NCBI RefSeq assembly: GCF_000517425.1
Contig: NZ_CP006569.1
Coordinates: 4,020,760 to 4,084,759, forward strand
DNA from: Sodalis praecaptivus
Lineage (GTDB): Bacteria; Pseudomonadota; Gammaproteobacteria; Enterobacterales; Enterobacteriaceae
Length of the DNA stretch: 64,000 nt
Reading direction: 5' to 3'
Shown: positions 40,020 through 51,498 of the stretch, in pieces
Position numbering within the stretch: the stretch's first letter is position 1
How the letters are laid out: every line of letters starts with the position of its first letter
Position numbers and translations under genes: made by a program
The notes under the pieces: generated by a model
What the model was told of the DNA's origin: nothing
Seen by the model: only the letters and a program-made list of their open reading frames with translations
Databases searched by the model: none

Positions 40020-40043
40020 AAACCCCCGGCAAGCCGGGGGTTT
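40020..40043 (-). terminator. Rho-independent terminator of groSL
   Basis: AAACCCCCGGC - AA - GCCGGGGGTTT stem, with a T-rich run on the minus strand side, 25 bases after the groEL stop. The symmetric A/T flanks allow use in both directions. Confidence 0.9.
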
Positions 40044-40068
40044 CAACGCCATTAGCGATACGGGGGGA

Positions 40069-41736
<1,668 letters not shown>

Positions 41737-41760
41737 TCAGTTCAGATGATTACGCGCGGA

Positions 41761-42081
<321 letters not shown>

Positions 42082-42138
42082 TCAGTTTTTTTGGGATGAA
42101 TGCCCGGCATGATGCTATGCCCGGCCTCGTGGTGAATA

Positions 42139-42166
42139 AGATGGGGGCGTTCAGAGAAGCTTCAAG
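42139..42166 (-). promoter_or_regulatory. sigma-32 heat-shock promoter of groSL
   Basis: Minus strand CTTGAA (42161-42166) preceded by CCCC, a 14-base spacer, then CCCCATCT (42139-42146). This is a near-perfect RpoH promoter about 85 bases upstream of groES. No CIRCE element seen. Confidence 0.88.
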
Positions 42167-42274
42167 GGGGAAAAAAAAAAATTTTTCACTTAAGCGAGGG
42201 AATTTTAGCCATAATAAATTTAACGTTAATTTAATCAACAGGTTACATGTTATCACCCCACCCTTTTTTTTTAC

Positions 42275-42730
42275 CTATTTTTCATCGTCACGCCGGTCGT
42301 TTAATCTGTCGTGAGGAAGATCATGACGGCGGTACTCGCCCTCAAAGGTCTCACCGCCGGCGCCGGGACCGCGCTGAAAACGCAAATAAGGCAGCAGGCG
42401 CAGCGTCAACAGATTCTGTATCGGCGGCAATAACAGTAGCAGACCGAGGAAATCAGTGAAAAAACCGGGCAGCAGCAGCAGAAATCCCGCGAGCGACAGC
42501 GAGACGCTTTTGATCATCTCGCCGGCGGGACTCTCACCGCGGGCCAGTTTGATCTGCATTTGCCCCAGAATACGCAGCCCCTGGGCCCGTACCAGCGATA
42601 CACCGATAAATGACGTCGCGATCACCAGCAGTAACGTTGCCAGTACGCCAAGCACGTGGGCGACCTGGATGAAAAGGGAAATCTCAATGTAGGTGATGAT
42701 AAAAATGATTAATAACGGGATCCAACGCAC
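42275..42730 (-). CDS. fxsA: FxsA membrane protein
   Basis: 151-residue inner-membrane protein with four hydrophobic segments (LIIFIITYIEISLFIQVA, LLLLPGFFTDFLGLLLLLP). In E. coli its overexpression relieves phage T7 exclusion by the F factor; normal role unknown. Position between groES and aspA is conserved. Confidence 0.93.
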   Translation of the reverse strand: MRWIPLLIIFIITYIEISLFIQVAHVLGVLATLLLVIATSFIGVSLVRAQGLRILGQMQIKLARGESPAGEMIKSVSLSLAGFLLLLPGFFTDFLGLLLLLPPIQNLLTLRLLPYLRFQRGPGAGGETFEGEYRRHDLPHDRLNDRRDDEK

Positions 42731-43082
42731 CGAATTCTCCTGTGTTATCGATTGCCGTCGCGAGAGGTTCCGCCCAAAGCGATAAAATTCGCCACCGCAA
42801 AAAATGCGCCTTGTTGCCGGCTGGTCTTAATGTAATGGTATCCCTTAAGACAATTTTCAAGCGATACGCCGAGTCGTGGCCTGCCAGCGCCCTTCACCTC
42901 CCGCGCTAACTGGTTAAATAAAAACGATTAACTAAGCGTGATCGGCTTAATGGTCTTGTCTTAATGACAGAATATAATGGCAAAAATAAAAACAACGTCA
43001 GTTTAAGACACTATATAGAGTAGATATTAACCCATTTTCTTTTAACATTAATGATAAAGACCGACAATTACAAGGAAGACGC
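42731..43082. other. divergent promoter region fxsA-aspA
   Basis: 352 bases with no gene. AT-rich toward aspA, as expected for a regulated promoter. I could not find a convincing CRP or FNR dyad. Confidence 0.5.
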
Positions 43083-44519
43083 ATGTCAACCCTCATCCGT
43101 ATAGAAGAAGACCTGCTCGGCACCCGTGAAGTGCCGGCCGACGCCTATTATGGCATTCATACCCTGCGCGCCAGTGAAAATTTCTACATCAGCAATACGC
43201 GTATCAGCGATATTCCCGAGCTGGTACGCGGTATGGTGATGGTCAAAAAAGCCGCCGCATTGGCCAATAAAGAACTTAAGACGCTACCGCGGGATATCGC
43301 CGATATCATCGCCCGCGCCTGTGATGAAGTTCTGGTCCGGGGCCGCTGCATGGATCAGTTTCCGGTGGATGTATTTCAGGGTGGCGCCGGCACCTCCGTT
43401 AATATGAATACCAATGAAGTGCTGGCAAATATCGGCCTGGAGCTGATGGGGCACCAAAAAGGGGAATACCAATTCCTTAATCCCAACGATCACCTCAACT
43501 TATGTCAGTCCACCAATGACGCCTACCCCACCGGTTTCCGCCTGGCGGTCTATCACGCGCTCCAGCGCTTGGTGGAAGCGATAGATTATCTGGGGGCGGG
43601 TTTTGAGAAAAAAGCGCAGCAATTCAACGGCATTCTCAAAATGGGCAGAACCCAGTTGCAGGACGCGGTTCCAATGACGCTCGGCCAGGAGTTCCACGCC
43701 TTTAACGTGCTGCTAAAGGAAGAGAACAAAAACCTGCTGCGCACCGCGCAATTGCTGCTGGAGGTGAACCTCGGCGCGACCGCTATCGGTACCCGCCTGA
43801 ACACCCCTGAAGGGTACCAGACGCTGGCGGTGGAGAAGCTGGCGGAGATAAGCGGGCTGCCCTGCATCCCGGCCGAAGATTTGATTGAGGCCACCTCCGA
43901 CTGCGGCGCCTACGTCATGGTCCACAGCGCGCTGAAACGCCTGGCGGTGAAACTGTCCAAGATATGCAACGACCTGCGGCTGCTGTCTTCTGGCCCGCGA
44001 GCCGGCTTGAATGAGATCAATTTGCCCGAACTGCAGGCGGGATCGTCTATCATGCCCGCCAAGGTCAACCCCGTGCTGCCGGAGGTGGTAAATCAGGTGT
44101 GCTTCAAGGTGATCGGCAACGATACCTGCATCACCATGGCGGCGGAAGCGGGGCAGTTGCAGTTAAACGTCATGGAACCGGTTATCGGCCAGGCCATGTT
44201 CGAGTCGATGCATATTCTTACCAATGCCTGTTTCAATCTACAGGACAAATGCATTGGCGGGATTACCGCCAACCAGGCTATTTGCGAACAATATGTTTTT
44301 AATTCCATCGGTATCGTGACCTATCTTAACCCGTTTATCGGCCACCACAACGGCGATATCGTCGGTAAAATCTGTGCCGAGACCGGTAAAAGCGTGCGCG
44401 AGGTCGTGCTCGAGCGCGGCCTGCTCACCGCGGCGCAACTGGATGATATCTTCTCGCTGCAAAACCTGATGCATCCAGAATACAAAGCCAAACGCTATCC
44501 TGACGATACCCCGTCCTGA
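43083..44519 (+). CDS. aspA: aspartate ammonia-lyase (aspartase)
   Basis: Converts L-aspartate to fumarate and ammonia. It has 478 residues, the E. coli length. The fumarase/aspartase signature [11 protein letters not shown] is near residue 321, and [10 protein letters not shown] and MGRTQLQDA are intact. Confidence 0.97.
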   Translation: MSTLIRIEEDLLGTREVPADAYYGIHTLRASENFYISNTRISDIPELVRGMVMVKKAAALANKELKTLPRDIADIIARACDEVLVRGRCMDQFPVDVFQGGAGTSVNMNTNEVLANIGLELMGHQKGEYQFLNPNDHLNLCQSTNDAYPTGFRLAVYHALQRLVEAIDYLGAGFEKKAQQFNGILKMGRTQLQDAVPMTLGQEFHAFNVLLKEENKNLLRTAQLLLEVNLGATAIGTRLNTPEGYQTLAVEKLAEISGLPCIPAEDLIEATSDCGAYVMVHSALKRLAVKLSKICNDLRLLSSGPRAGLNEINLPELQAGSSIMPAKVNPVLPEVVNQVCFKVIGNDTCITMAAEAGQLQLNVMEPVIGQAMFESMHILTNACFNLQDKCIGGITANQAICEQYVFNSIGIVTYLNPFIGHHNGDIVGKICAETGKSVREVVLERGLLTAAQLDDIFSLQNLMHPEYKAKRYPDDTPS

Positions 44520-44530
44520 CCCTGCACTGT

Positions 44531-44571
44531 CGCCGGCGGCGCGAACAGGCTATAATGCCCGCCGGCGTTTT
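44531..44571 (+). terminator. aspA terminator enclosing a cutA -10 element
   Basis: CGCCGGCGG (44531-44539) pairs with CCGCCGGCG (44559-44567), followed by TTTT. The loop contains TATAAT (44551-44556), placed as a -10 hexamer before cutA. The same element could end aspA and start cutA transcription. Confidence 0.6.
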
Positions 44572-44588
44572 CCACACAGGGGGTGATA

Positions 44589-44957
44589 ATGGCAGATAAC
44601 CCAGACGGCAAGCCGGAAGGCGTTCTCCCACAGCCCGACGATGCCGGATTGTGTATCATTCTTTGCACCGCGCCCGACGACGCCTGCGCCCGCGCCATCG
44701 CCCAGCGCTTATTGGCCGGCAACCTCGCCGCGTGCGTCACGCTATTGCCTGGCGCCACGTCGCTTTACTACTGGCAGGGGGCGCTTGAACAACAGGCCGA
44801 GGTGCAACTGCTTATCAAAAGCCACATGGCCCTGCGGCAGGCGGTATTCACGCACATCAAAGCCCATCACCCTTATCAAACCCCGGAGTTATTGGTACTG
44901 CCCGTCACCGGCGGCGACCCCGATTATCTATCATGGCTCAACGACTCTTTACGCTGA
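44589..44957 (+). CDS. cutA: divalent-cation tolerance protein CutA
   Basis: 122-residue trimeric PII-like protein linked to copper tolerance. The core [18 protein letters not shown] and [11 protein letters not shown] match E. coli CutA. The ATG at 44589 is favoured by AGGGGG; a GTG two codons earlier is possible. Its 3' end overlaps dsbD by 25 bases in another frame. Confidence 0.93.
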   Translation: MADNPDGKPEGVLPQPDDAGLCIILCTAPDDACARAIAQRLLAGNLAACVTLLPGATSLYYWQGALEQQAEVQLLIKSHMALRQAVFTHIKAHHPYQTPELLVLPVTGGDPDYLSWLNDSLR

Positions 44958-46699
44958 TCTTGCTGGCGTGGCTGGCATGCCTGCCGCCGTCGCCCGCCCA
45001 GGCCGCCTTGTTCGGCAATACTCACGGCAACCAGTTCATTCCGGTGGATCAGGCGTTCCGCTTTGATTTTCGTCAGCAGGGATCGCAATTGACGCTGAGC
45101 TGGGACGTCCATCCCGGCTACTACTTATACCGTCAGCAGATCCGGCTGGAGCCGGTAAACGCCACCCTCGGCGCCTTCACGCTGCCCGCCGGCAGCCGTC
45201 ATCACGATGAGTTTTACGGCGATGTGGCGATCTACCGCGATGACCTGCACATCACGCTGCCGCTGACGCAGGCGCAAAACGACAGCCAGCTGCGGGTCAG
45301 TTGGCAAGGCTGCGCGGAAGCGGGCTTTTGCTACCCGCCGGAAACCCAGGTCATTCCGTTATCAGCCGTCGTGGCGGCGCCGGCTGACGCGAAAGCCCCC
45401 GGCAGCGCCGCCCTCGTCCCGACACCTTCGCCCGCGATCGGCCAGGGAATGATAACCCCAGCGCCTCCGCCCCAAAGCGACAGAGTGCCGTTTTCGCCGC
45501 TGTGGGCACTGCTTATTGGCATCGGTATCGCCTTCACGCCCTGCGTGCTGCCGATGTATCCGCTGATTTCCGCCGTCATTCTCGGCAATCGCGTGCGGCT
45601 TAGCGCCGCCCGGGTACTCCTGTTGGCGGTGGTCTACGTTATGGGGATGGCCATTACCTATACCCTGCTGGGCGTGGCGGTGGCGGCCGCCGGCCTGCAA
45701 TTCCAGGCGGCGCTGCAACAGCCCGCGCTGCTGATTGGACTTGCCGTGCTGTTTTTCCTGCTGGCGTTGTCGATGTTCGGCGTGTTTACCCTGCAACTCC
45801 CCCCGGCGCTACAGACCCGCCTGACGCTTTGGAGCAACCGCCAGCGTCAAGGCACCTTACCCGGCGTCTTTATCATGGGCGCGCTGGCGGGCCTGTTTTG
45901 CTCCCCCTGCACCACCGCGCCCCTGAGCGCCATTTTGCTGTACATCGCCCAAAGCGGTAATCTGTGGTTCGGCGGTTTCACGCTGTGGCTGTATGCGGTA
46001 GGCATGGGTATTCCGTTGGTGCTGGTCGCGCTGTTCGGCCATCGAATGCTGCCCAAAAGCGGCCCCTGGATGCAACAGGTCAAACAGGGGTTCGGTTTCG
46101 TTATCCTGGCGCTGCCGGTATTCTTGCTGGAGCGCATCCTGGGCGATAACTGGGGGGCGCGGCTATGGAGCCTCCTGGCGGTCGCGTTTTTCGGCTGGGG
46201 ATTTATGCTATGCCTGCAGGCCCGCGGCCGCGGCCGCCTGCTGGCGGTGCTGCTGCTTGGCCTGACGCTGATAAGCGCGCGGCCGCTGCAGGATTGGCTA
46301 TGGGGAGCGCCCTCCGGCACGCCGTTGGCCACCGGCGCGGCGCCGGCGTTCCAGCCGGTGCAAACGCTTGAGCAAATCACGCGGGCGCTAAATGCCGCCC
46401 CCGGAAAGCCGGTGATGCTGGATGTGTACGCCGATTGGTGCGTGGCCTGTAAAGAGTTCGATAAATACACCTTCAGCGATCCCGCCGTGGCCGAGCAAAT
46501 GCATCGCCTGACTCTGCTTCAGGCGGATGTTACCGCTAATGCGCCCGCGCAAAAAATGCTGCTCAGCCAGCTGCAGGTGATGGGGCTGCCGACAATTTTG
46601 TTTTTCGATAGCCGCGGCAACGAAATCCCCGGCTCGCGGGTAACCGGTTTTATGAACGCGGCGGATTTTGCGCAGCATTTGCGGAAACTGGCGCCGTGA
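44933..46699 (+). CDS. dsbD: thiol:disulfide interchange protein DsbD
   Basis: Passes electrons from cytoplasmic thioredoxin to periplasmic DsbC, DsbG and CcmG. It has 588 residues (565 in E. coli): a signal peptide (1-24), and an alpha domain with the CAEAGFC cysteine pair near 126/132. Eight transmembrane helices follow with [10 protein letters not shown] and [10 protein letters not shown], then a C-terminal thioredoxin domain with WCVACK. The start codon lies inside cutA. Confidence 0.96.
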   Translation: MAQRLFTLILLAWLACLPPSPAQAALFGNTHGNQFIPVDQAFRFDFRQQGSQLTLSWDVHPGYYLYRQQIRLEPVNATLGAFTLPAGSRHHDEFYGDVAIYRDDLHITLPLTQAQNDSQLRVSWQGCAEAGFCYPPETQVIPLSAVVAAPADAKAPGSAALVPTPSPAIGQGMITPAPPPQSDRVPFSPLWALLIGIGIAFTPCVLPMYPLISAVILGNRVRLSAARVLLLAVVYVMGMAITYTLLGVAVAAAGLQFQAALQQPALLIGLAVLFFLLALSMFGVFTLQLPPALQTRLTLWSNRQRQGTLPGVFIMGALAGLFCSPCTTAPLSAILLYIAQSGNLWFGGFTLWLYAVGMGIPLVLVALFGHRMLPKSGPWMQQVKQGFGFVILALPVFLLERILGDNWGARLWSLLAVAFFGWGFMLCLQARGRGRLLAVLLLGLTLISARPLQDWLWGAPSGTPLATGAAPAFQPVQTLEQITRALNAAPGKPVMLDVYADWCVACKEFDKYTFSDPAVAEQMHRLTLLQADVTANAPAQKMLLSQLQVMGLPTILFFDSRGNEIPGSRVTGFMNAADFAQHLRKLAP

Positions 46700-46741
46700 G
46701 CGACACTCAGCAAGGCAACCGCCGGTTAACCAGGAGGAAAT

Positions 46742-47317
46742 GTGCAACGAGAACATATACGGGACCGGGCGCTGAGCCTGCTTGAGCAACGGGGTTTCGC
46801 GCGGGTATCACTGCCGATGCTGGCCGATGAGCTGGCGCTGCCGCTAGCGCAGTTGAGCGTCTACTGGCCGGATCGCGAGGCGCTGCATTATGACTGCTTG
46901 CGCTACCATGCCGGCCAAGTGGACGAATGGCGCAACCGCGTACGCCAAGATGATGCGCTGGATGCGCAGCAAAAATTGCTGGCGCGTTATCAGATCTTGG
47001 CGGAGCACGTTGAGCAACGGCGTTATCCTGGCTGCCTGTTTATCGCCGCCTGCAGCTTTTATCCCGAAACGGCGCACCCCATCCATCAACTGGCGGACCA
47101 GCAAAAACAGGCGTCCTATCGCTACACCCGGGCGCTACTGGTAGAGCTTGAGGCTGACGATCCGACCATGGTCGCCCAGCAAATGGAGCTGGTGTTGGAG
47201 GGCTGCTTGAGCAAACTGCTGGTCAAACACAACGCACAGGATGTAGCGGTAGCGCGCCGTCTGGCGGAAGATATTTTACGTCTGGCGCTGTGCCGGAAAA
47301 ACGGCGCTTTGAGTTGA
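46742..47317 (+). CDS. yjdC: TetR/AcrR-family regulator YjdC
   Basis: 191 residues, as in E. coli YjdC, with an N-terminal helix-turn-helix and YPGCLFIAACSFYPE near residue 100. GTG start after AGGAGG. It sits between dsbD and tRNA-Phe as in E. coli. Targets unknown. Confidence 0.9.
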   Translation: MQREHIRDRALSLLEQRGFARVSLPMLADELALPLAQLSVYWPDREALHYDCLRYHAGQVDEWRNRVRQDDALDAQQKLLARYQILAEHVEQRRYPGCLFIAACSFYPETAHPIHQLADQQKQASYRYTRALLVELEADDPTMVAQQMELVLEGCLSKLLVKHNAQDVAVARRLAEDILRLALCRKNGALS

Positions 47318-47384
47318 ATTTTCCGCGTTTTGCCTGAAAACTCAGCAATTGACGACGGTTTCACGTAATTCTCGGATAAACCCG

Positions 47385-47413
47385 TTGACGAAATCGAGCC
47401 AATACGGTTTAAT
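47385..47413 (+). promoter_or_regulatory. promoter of tRNA-Phe
   Basis: TTGACG (47385-47390), 17-base spacer, TTTAAT (47408-47413), GC-rich discriminator GCGGCCC. The transcription start would fall just before the tRNA. Confidence 0.8.
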
Positions 47414-47423
47414 GCGGCCCGTT

Positions 47424-47499
47424 GCCCGGATAGCTCAGTCGGTAGAGCAGGGGATTGAAAATCCCCGTGTCCTTGGTTCGATTCCGAGTCCGGGCACCA
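47424..47499 (+). tRNA. pheU: tRNA-Phe(GAA)
   Basis: 76 bases with encoded CCA. The acceptor is GCCCGGA/TCCGGGC, the anticodon is GAA within ATTGAAAAT, and the T arm is GTTCGAT. Matches the pheU position after yjdC. tRNA-Phe genes are common island insertion sites, and accessory DNA starts here, but no integrase is visible. Confidence 0.97.
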
Positions 47500-48073
47500 T
47501 TCATCTGCATCAAAGCACGCTGGTTAAGAGAGAAGAACCTTAACGGGCGGTTAATACAGGGGCCGGTCGTCACGGAATGTATTCCGGTGTAGGCAGGTCT
47601 GGAACTGGCTAACGTCTCTGAATCAGTCCCTCAAGGAAGGGAGTCTGTGTCAGCGGGTTCCTTACTCTTAAGCGCTGGCAATAATTCAAGTCAATCAATT
47701 TGTGTCAATAGTTGTAGTTCCCTTTCTACACAAAAATCTGTGTGCATCAACAATTTTTCTTTCAGTGTTTTGCCCATATTGTCCATTTAACTACAGGCCA
47801 GAAGTGTCCAGGATCCTAAGGACAGTCCATCAACACGAGGGTGTTATTCTGCACCAGAAAAAAACTGATCAGCACAAAAATCACTAAAAAAAAATGACAG
47901 TGTATTTGATTCTATTTTCCAGATTTCTTTTTTTGTTTCAGCTTAATTCACCCCATCAATTCGTTAATTTTATTGAAGAAAAAAACCGCAGCCTACCGGC
48001 ATTAACTGGCGGGCAGATTAAAAGGAAAATAAAATTTTTAGTCAGATAGTGCTGGCCTGAGACTTATATTTCC
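47500..48073. other. AT-rich gene-free stretch downstream of tRNA-Phe
   Basis: 574 bases, clearly richer in A+T than its surroundings from about 47690, with poly-A and poly-T runs. No intact gene, integrase or att copy of the tRNA end was found. The short frame 47702-47887 has no recognisable family. Probably the eroded edge of an island. Confidence 0.5.
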
Positions 48074-48979
48074 CTATTTTAAAATACTCTTATCCGAAAG
48101 ACTGTTCTTTTTATCCAACGCGGCGATTTCCGTACTCATTTGCTTATATACGATGGCAACAATTTCACGTACAGGTTGTAAGGCAGCCAGCCGGCTGTCG
48201 CTCTCATTTCTGGCCTGCTGCGCCGAGCTGACGGCGGGGTTGAACGAACTGCCCGCCGTGATGCTGACGTTGCCCTGACTGCTGCCGACGGTGCTAACGC
48301 TCAGGCTTTGCGTGGTCCCCTTTTCGTCTACCTGATGACGGCTCGACTGGCTGCCGAGGGTAAAGCCAATGCCTCCGCTGCCCAGCAAGCCACTCTTTTT
48401 CTTCTCCTCGAGCAGAAAGTGCGTCTCGCTTTCGGTGGCGGCAATGATATCGACGTTATTACCCGCCTGAAGGCTGATGTCTCGGTCGGCGGCGAGGGCT
48501 GAACCTTTCACCGTCAAGTCATTGCCGGCGGTAACGGTGACGCGCTCCCCGCTGAGCAGCGCGCCCCTCTCGCGTATGCTACGGTCGTTGGTCACGGTGA
48601 GGCTGCTGCTTTTGCTCAAGAACCCTTTGCTGTTTGACCGCTCGACACTGTTTTGCGACTCGCGCTCGGTGGCGCTGTCGAGTATGACGTCTTTTTTCGC
48701 CCGCAGCCCGATGGCGCCCTGCTCACTGTGAAGAACGCTGCCGGTGACCGTGATGTCGCCCTCGCGACCCACAATCGTGACACCCTGTTGCCCGCTAAAA
48801 GTGCTGCCCGTGCTGATCTCACGGCTAGACACCTCTCCCCAGGGCACCCTCCCGCGGCGTGCCATGTCAGTGAAACGGTCAAGCGTGCGATCGCCAGCCC
48901 ACAGCGCTGACGACTCCAGTCTGATGGGCCGCGCCTTCGGCAGGACGGTGTCTGCGTCGGGCATCAGCTTATATCTCAC
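48074..48979 (-). pseudogene. fragment of a CdiA/filamentous-haemagglutinin-type exoprotein
   Basis: 302-codon remnant of a large two-partner-secreted adhesin or contact-dependent-inhibition toxin. The typical beta-helix repeats read VTVTAGNDLTVKGSALAAD, DISLQAGNNVDIIAATE, KKSGLLGSGGIGFTLGSQSSRH and TTQSLSVSTVGSSQGNVSITAG. After this last repeat the sequence jumps to a helical segment (QQARNESDSRLAALQPVRE), which suggests an internal deletion. The secretion signal, the rest of the repeat array and the toxin tip are missing; no CdiB or CdiI is nearby. Confidence 0.8.
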
Positions 48980-49166
48980 TCGCCTTAAGGCAAACTCTCA
49001 CGGCTTTCGCCGTCAGGGTCTCACCGACAGGCCGGCTCCCCAGCGCCTGCTGCTGTGTCTTCCGTGCCGAAAGGCGGGAGACAGTCAAGGCACTGACATC
49101 ATCACCAACGTCTCGGCCTTAAAAAACGCGTATCACGACCGATAATGCCTTGCCGGGACGCTCCTG

Positions 49167-49528
49167 CTATGGCGCAAGCAATGTTGGACGGGCGCATATC
49201 GGTCGATGATACCGATCGACGATATGCGTGATGGCTAAATCCCGCGCCAACAAACATGCTCCCACGACCGTGGCCTCCGGCCCCATTTGGGAGACCTCGA
49301 TGCGCGTGTCCTGATTTCGTAGACTAAACTCGTCCATAATCCGTTGAGCGAAGGGCTGATTTTGCGACAGGCCGCCCCCCAGGATCAAAATGCTGGGGTC
49401 GAGGATCGTCGCGGCGGTGGCGGCGATGCGGCCAAGGGCGACGCCGTGCTCGTCCATCAGCGCCTGCGCCTGTTCATGTCCCGCGGCGGCCAGCGAAAAT
49501 AGCGCCTGCGGCGACAGCGGTTGGCTAC
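49167..49528 (-). pseudogene. C-terminal fragment of a ROK-family regulator or kinase
   Basis: The frame from about 49528 to the stop at 49167 reads [20 protein letters not shown]..., then [24 protein letters not shown]. This is the C-terminal third of NagC/XylR-type ROK proteins. The N-terminal two thirds are gone, replaced at the break by the mannonate-dehydratase fragment on the other strand. Confidence 0.75.
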
Positions 49529-49654
49529 CCCTATATGATCATGCCGGACCATGTCCCGACCATCGGCGGCCGAGACCCGTTAGGCGTCGCCTTCAGCTTT
49601 TGCTACGGTTATATCGCCGCGCTGCTGGAAGCCATGGAGGCGGGGCATTTGTAG
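49523..49654 (+). pseudogene. C-terminal fragment of mannonate dehydratase (UxuA-like)
   Basis: The frame reads [17 protein letters not shown], then [17 protein letters not shown] and a stop, the C-terminal end of UxuA-type enzymes of hexuronate breakdown. Only some 43 codons survive. The 5' boundary falls on the ROK fragment's broken end. Confidence 0.7.
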
Positions 49655-50366
49655 GCGCGGGCCTGGGCCTGACGCCGGCCGCCGCCATGGCTGAGAAGAC
49701 ATCAGGATCAATCGGAAGGGAGGTCCTGATACCCTACGGGAAAGAGGGCATTTCAGATCCCCCTTTCCTTTGCCGCTCCACGTATTATTCCCACCCTCCG
49801 TCCTTACTTAGAACCTTATCCGCGCCTGGCTTTCCCCCCGATGATCTTCACTGCGCTGCATGAAATGCCTCAGGCCCTGGTACAGCAAAGGCGCCGCTTG
49901 CCGCGGGTACAAGATCGGTTGTGGTTAAGAAGGCATAGCTTCCTTAAGCGCACCCACCCGAATAAGGAACGGCCGCGCCCCTATCAGCAAGAACGCGCCA
50001 ACGGGGAACCAAGAGCCGGGAGTTTGTCAAATTCTGTACCTTAGGTTATTGGAACCTCGCGCGTCGCAGCTGTCAGTCGTAGCCGCTCATGGTAAGATGA
50101 ATCGTGTCGGCCAGAAACTGAAAGCGTTTGCCGCTTGTTGCAACCTCTCCTTTGCGCGGCGGATTCACCCCGCGGGGGCCCCAGCCGGCGTCAGCGAGTG
50201 CTGCCGGGGCGCCTACGGCATACGGTATGAAATCCTGCGTTTACGCCCCCACGGCTGAGTGGCTTGTGAGCCATGTTACGGGCGAAGCAGAACGTTTGCT
50301 GAAGGCTTGGTCGATTGATGCACGACATGAACGTCGCACGATTTTACTTTTTATCAGGGCGGAAGC
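49655..50366. other. decayed stretch, no gene recognised
   Basis: 712 bases with only short, mutually inconsistent frames. Hydrophobic pieces appear around 49880-50010 on the minus strand but I cannot assign a family. Reads as degraded DNA between the uxuA remnant and the yidH-like gene. Confidence 0.45.
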
Positions 50367-50738
50367 ATGCAAGAACCGGTAGAAAAAAGTGAGTTGAAAT
50401 GGTGGCAGCAAGGAAAACGTCCCGATTATCGTTTTTCACTGGCCAATGAAAGAACCTTTCTCGCCTGGATCCGCACTGCCCTGGCGCTTCTTGCCGGCGC
50501 GGTGGGACTGGAACAGTTTACCGCTCATTTCGATTCGTCCCGGACCAGCCATATTCTCTCATTTTCCCTTGCCATCGGTGCCGGTTTACTGGGTGGCCTG
50601 GCCTGGTATCGCTGGAAAGAAAATGAAAAAGCGATGCGCACGGACCGCGATATGCCCTATTCAAAGCTACTTATTGCGCTCTCGTTATACCTGCTGTTTA
50701 TTGTCTTGGTATTTATCTATTTGACCTTTATTGACTGA
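50367..50738 (+). CDS. yidH: DUF202 inner-membrane protein, YidH-like
   Basis: 123-residue membrane protein. It has the cytoplasmic N-terminal motif RFSLANERTFLAWIRTALALLAGAVG and three hydrophobic helices, as in E. coli YidH (115 residues). Function unknown. AGGGCGGAAG precedes the ATG. The partner gene follows after 13 bases. Confidence 0.88.
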   Translation: MQEPVEKSELKWWQQGKRPDYRFSLANERTFLAWIRTALALLAGAVGLEQFTAHFDSSRTSHILSFSLAIGAGLLGGLAWYRWKENEKAMRTDRDMPYSKLLIALSLYLLFIVLVFIYLTFID

Positions 50739-50751
50739 ACGAGGCCAACTG

Positions 50752-51066
50752 ATGCGGGACCCTGGTTTACAACCCGAGAGAACCTCACTGGCGTGGGCCA
50801 GGACAAACTTTCTTCTTTTTGTGGTTGCCCTGCTTTTCATACGGGAAGCCATTTTGTACGATAAATATCTTTATGCCCTGGCCGCGGTGATATTATGTTT
50901 CATCGGCAGCAGTAATTTTATTATCAACAAAGTGTCCGCTTTTTATCCCTGCCCGGATACCCTGGGCAACTATCCGGTACGCTATTTTATGATCCTGGCC
51001 TATAGCGCCTCGGTCGTTTTGGCAAGCCTGCTATTTCTGGTGGACTTTCTATCTGATGGGCATTAA
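50752..51066 (+). CDS. yidG: DUF202 inner-membrane protein, YidG-like
   Basis: 104-residue protein starting MRDPGLQPERTSLAWARTNFL, the DUF202 motif of YidG, with three transmembrane helices. Start placed at 50752 instead of 50731 because the latter overlaps the yidH stop and lacks a ribosome-binding site. Forms a two-gene unit with yidH. Confidence 0.85.
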   Translation: MRDPGLQPERTSLAWARTNFLLFVVALLFIREAILYDKYLYALAAVILCFIGSSNFIINKVSAFYPCPDTLGNYPVRYFMILAYSASVVLASLLFLVDFLSDGH

Positions 51067-51498
51067 CGCCTGCCGCAGGCTTAAACGCGAGTCGCCCTTA
51101 GGGCCGTGAAAATGGCGGCAACCGCGCCGGCCGAGCTGTTCCCTGACGCGTCAGACAGGGATCGCGGATGGCCGCCTACGGCGCAGGACCAACCTCGCTA
51201 ACGCTCGATTGCCAAGGACCTCCGCTGCAATTCGCGCCGCGCTTGATTCAGCTTCGCTTTGCGCTTTACGTTGCTGCAAAACATACCATGAGTTATTTAC
51301 CCGCGGCCGAATCAAAGGCCGGTTTTTTAAAGTGTGGTGCGCACCATTATGGCATTCTCGCCACCTTGCCATTATTAACCTGACCTGTTTTCTACGGATC
51401 TCCTCCCAGCAGGTCAAGGCTAATCAATATTGACTTTTGGCGAACATCCCTTGCTAACACCTATTTGCACTCATGCCAAACCAGGGAGTCATCATTGT
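51067..51498. other. gene-free stretch before the LRR protein gene
   Basis: 432 bases with no supported gene. It contains a 12-bp perfect palindrome TGGTGCGCACCA (51335-51346). The promoter of the LRR gene must lie here; no sigma-factor or type III regulator site is clear. Confidence 0.45.
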
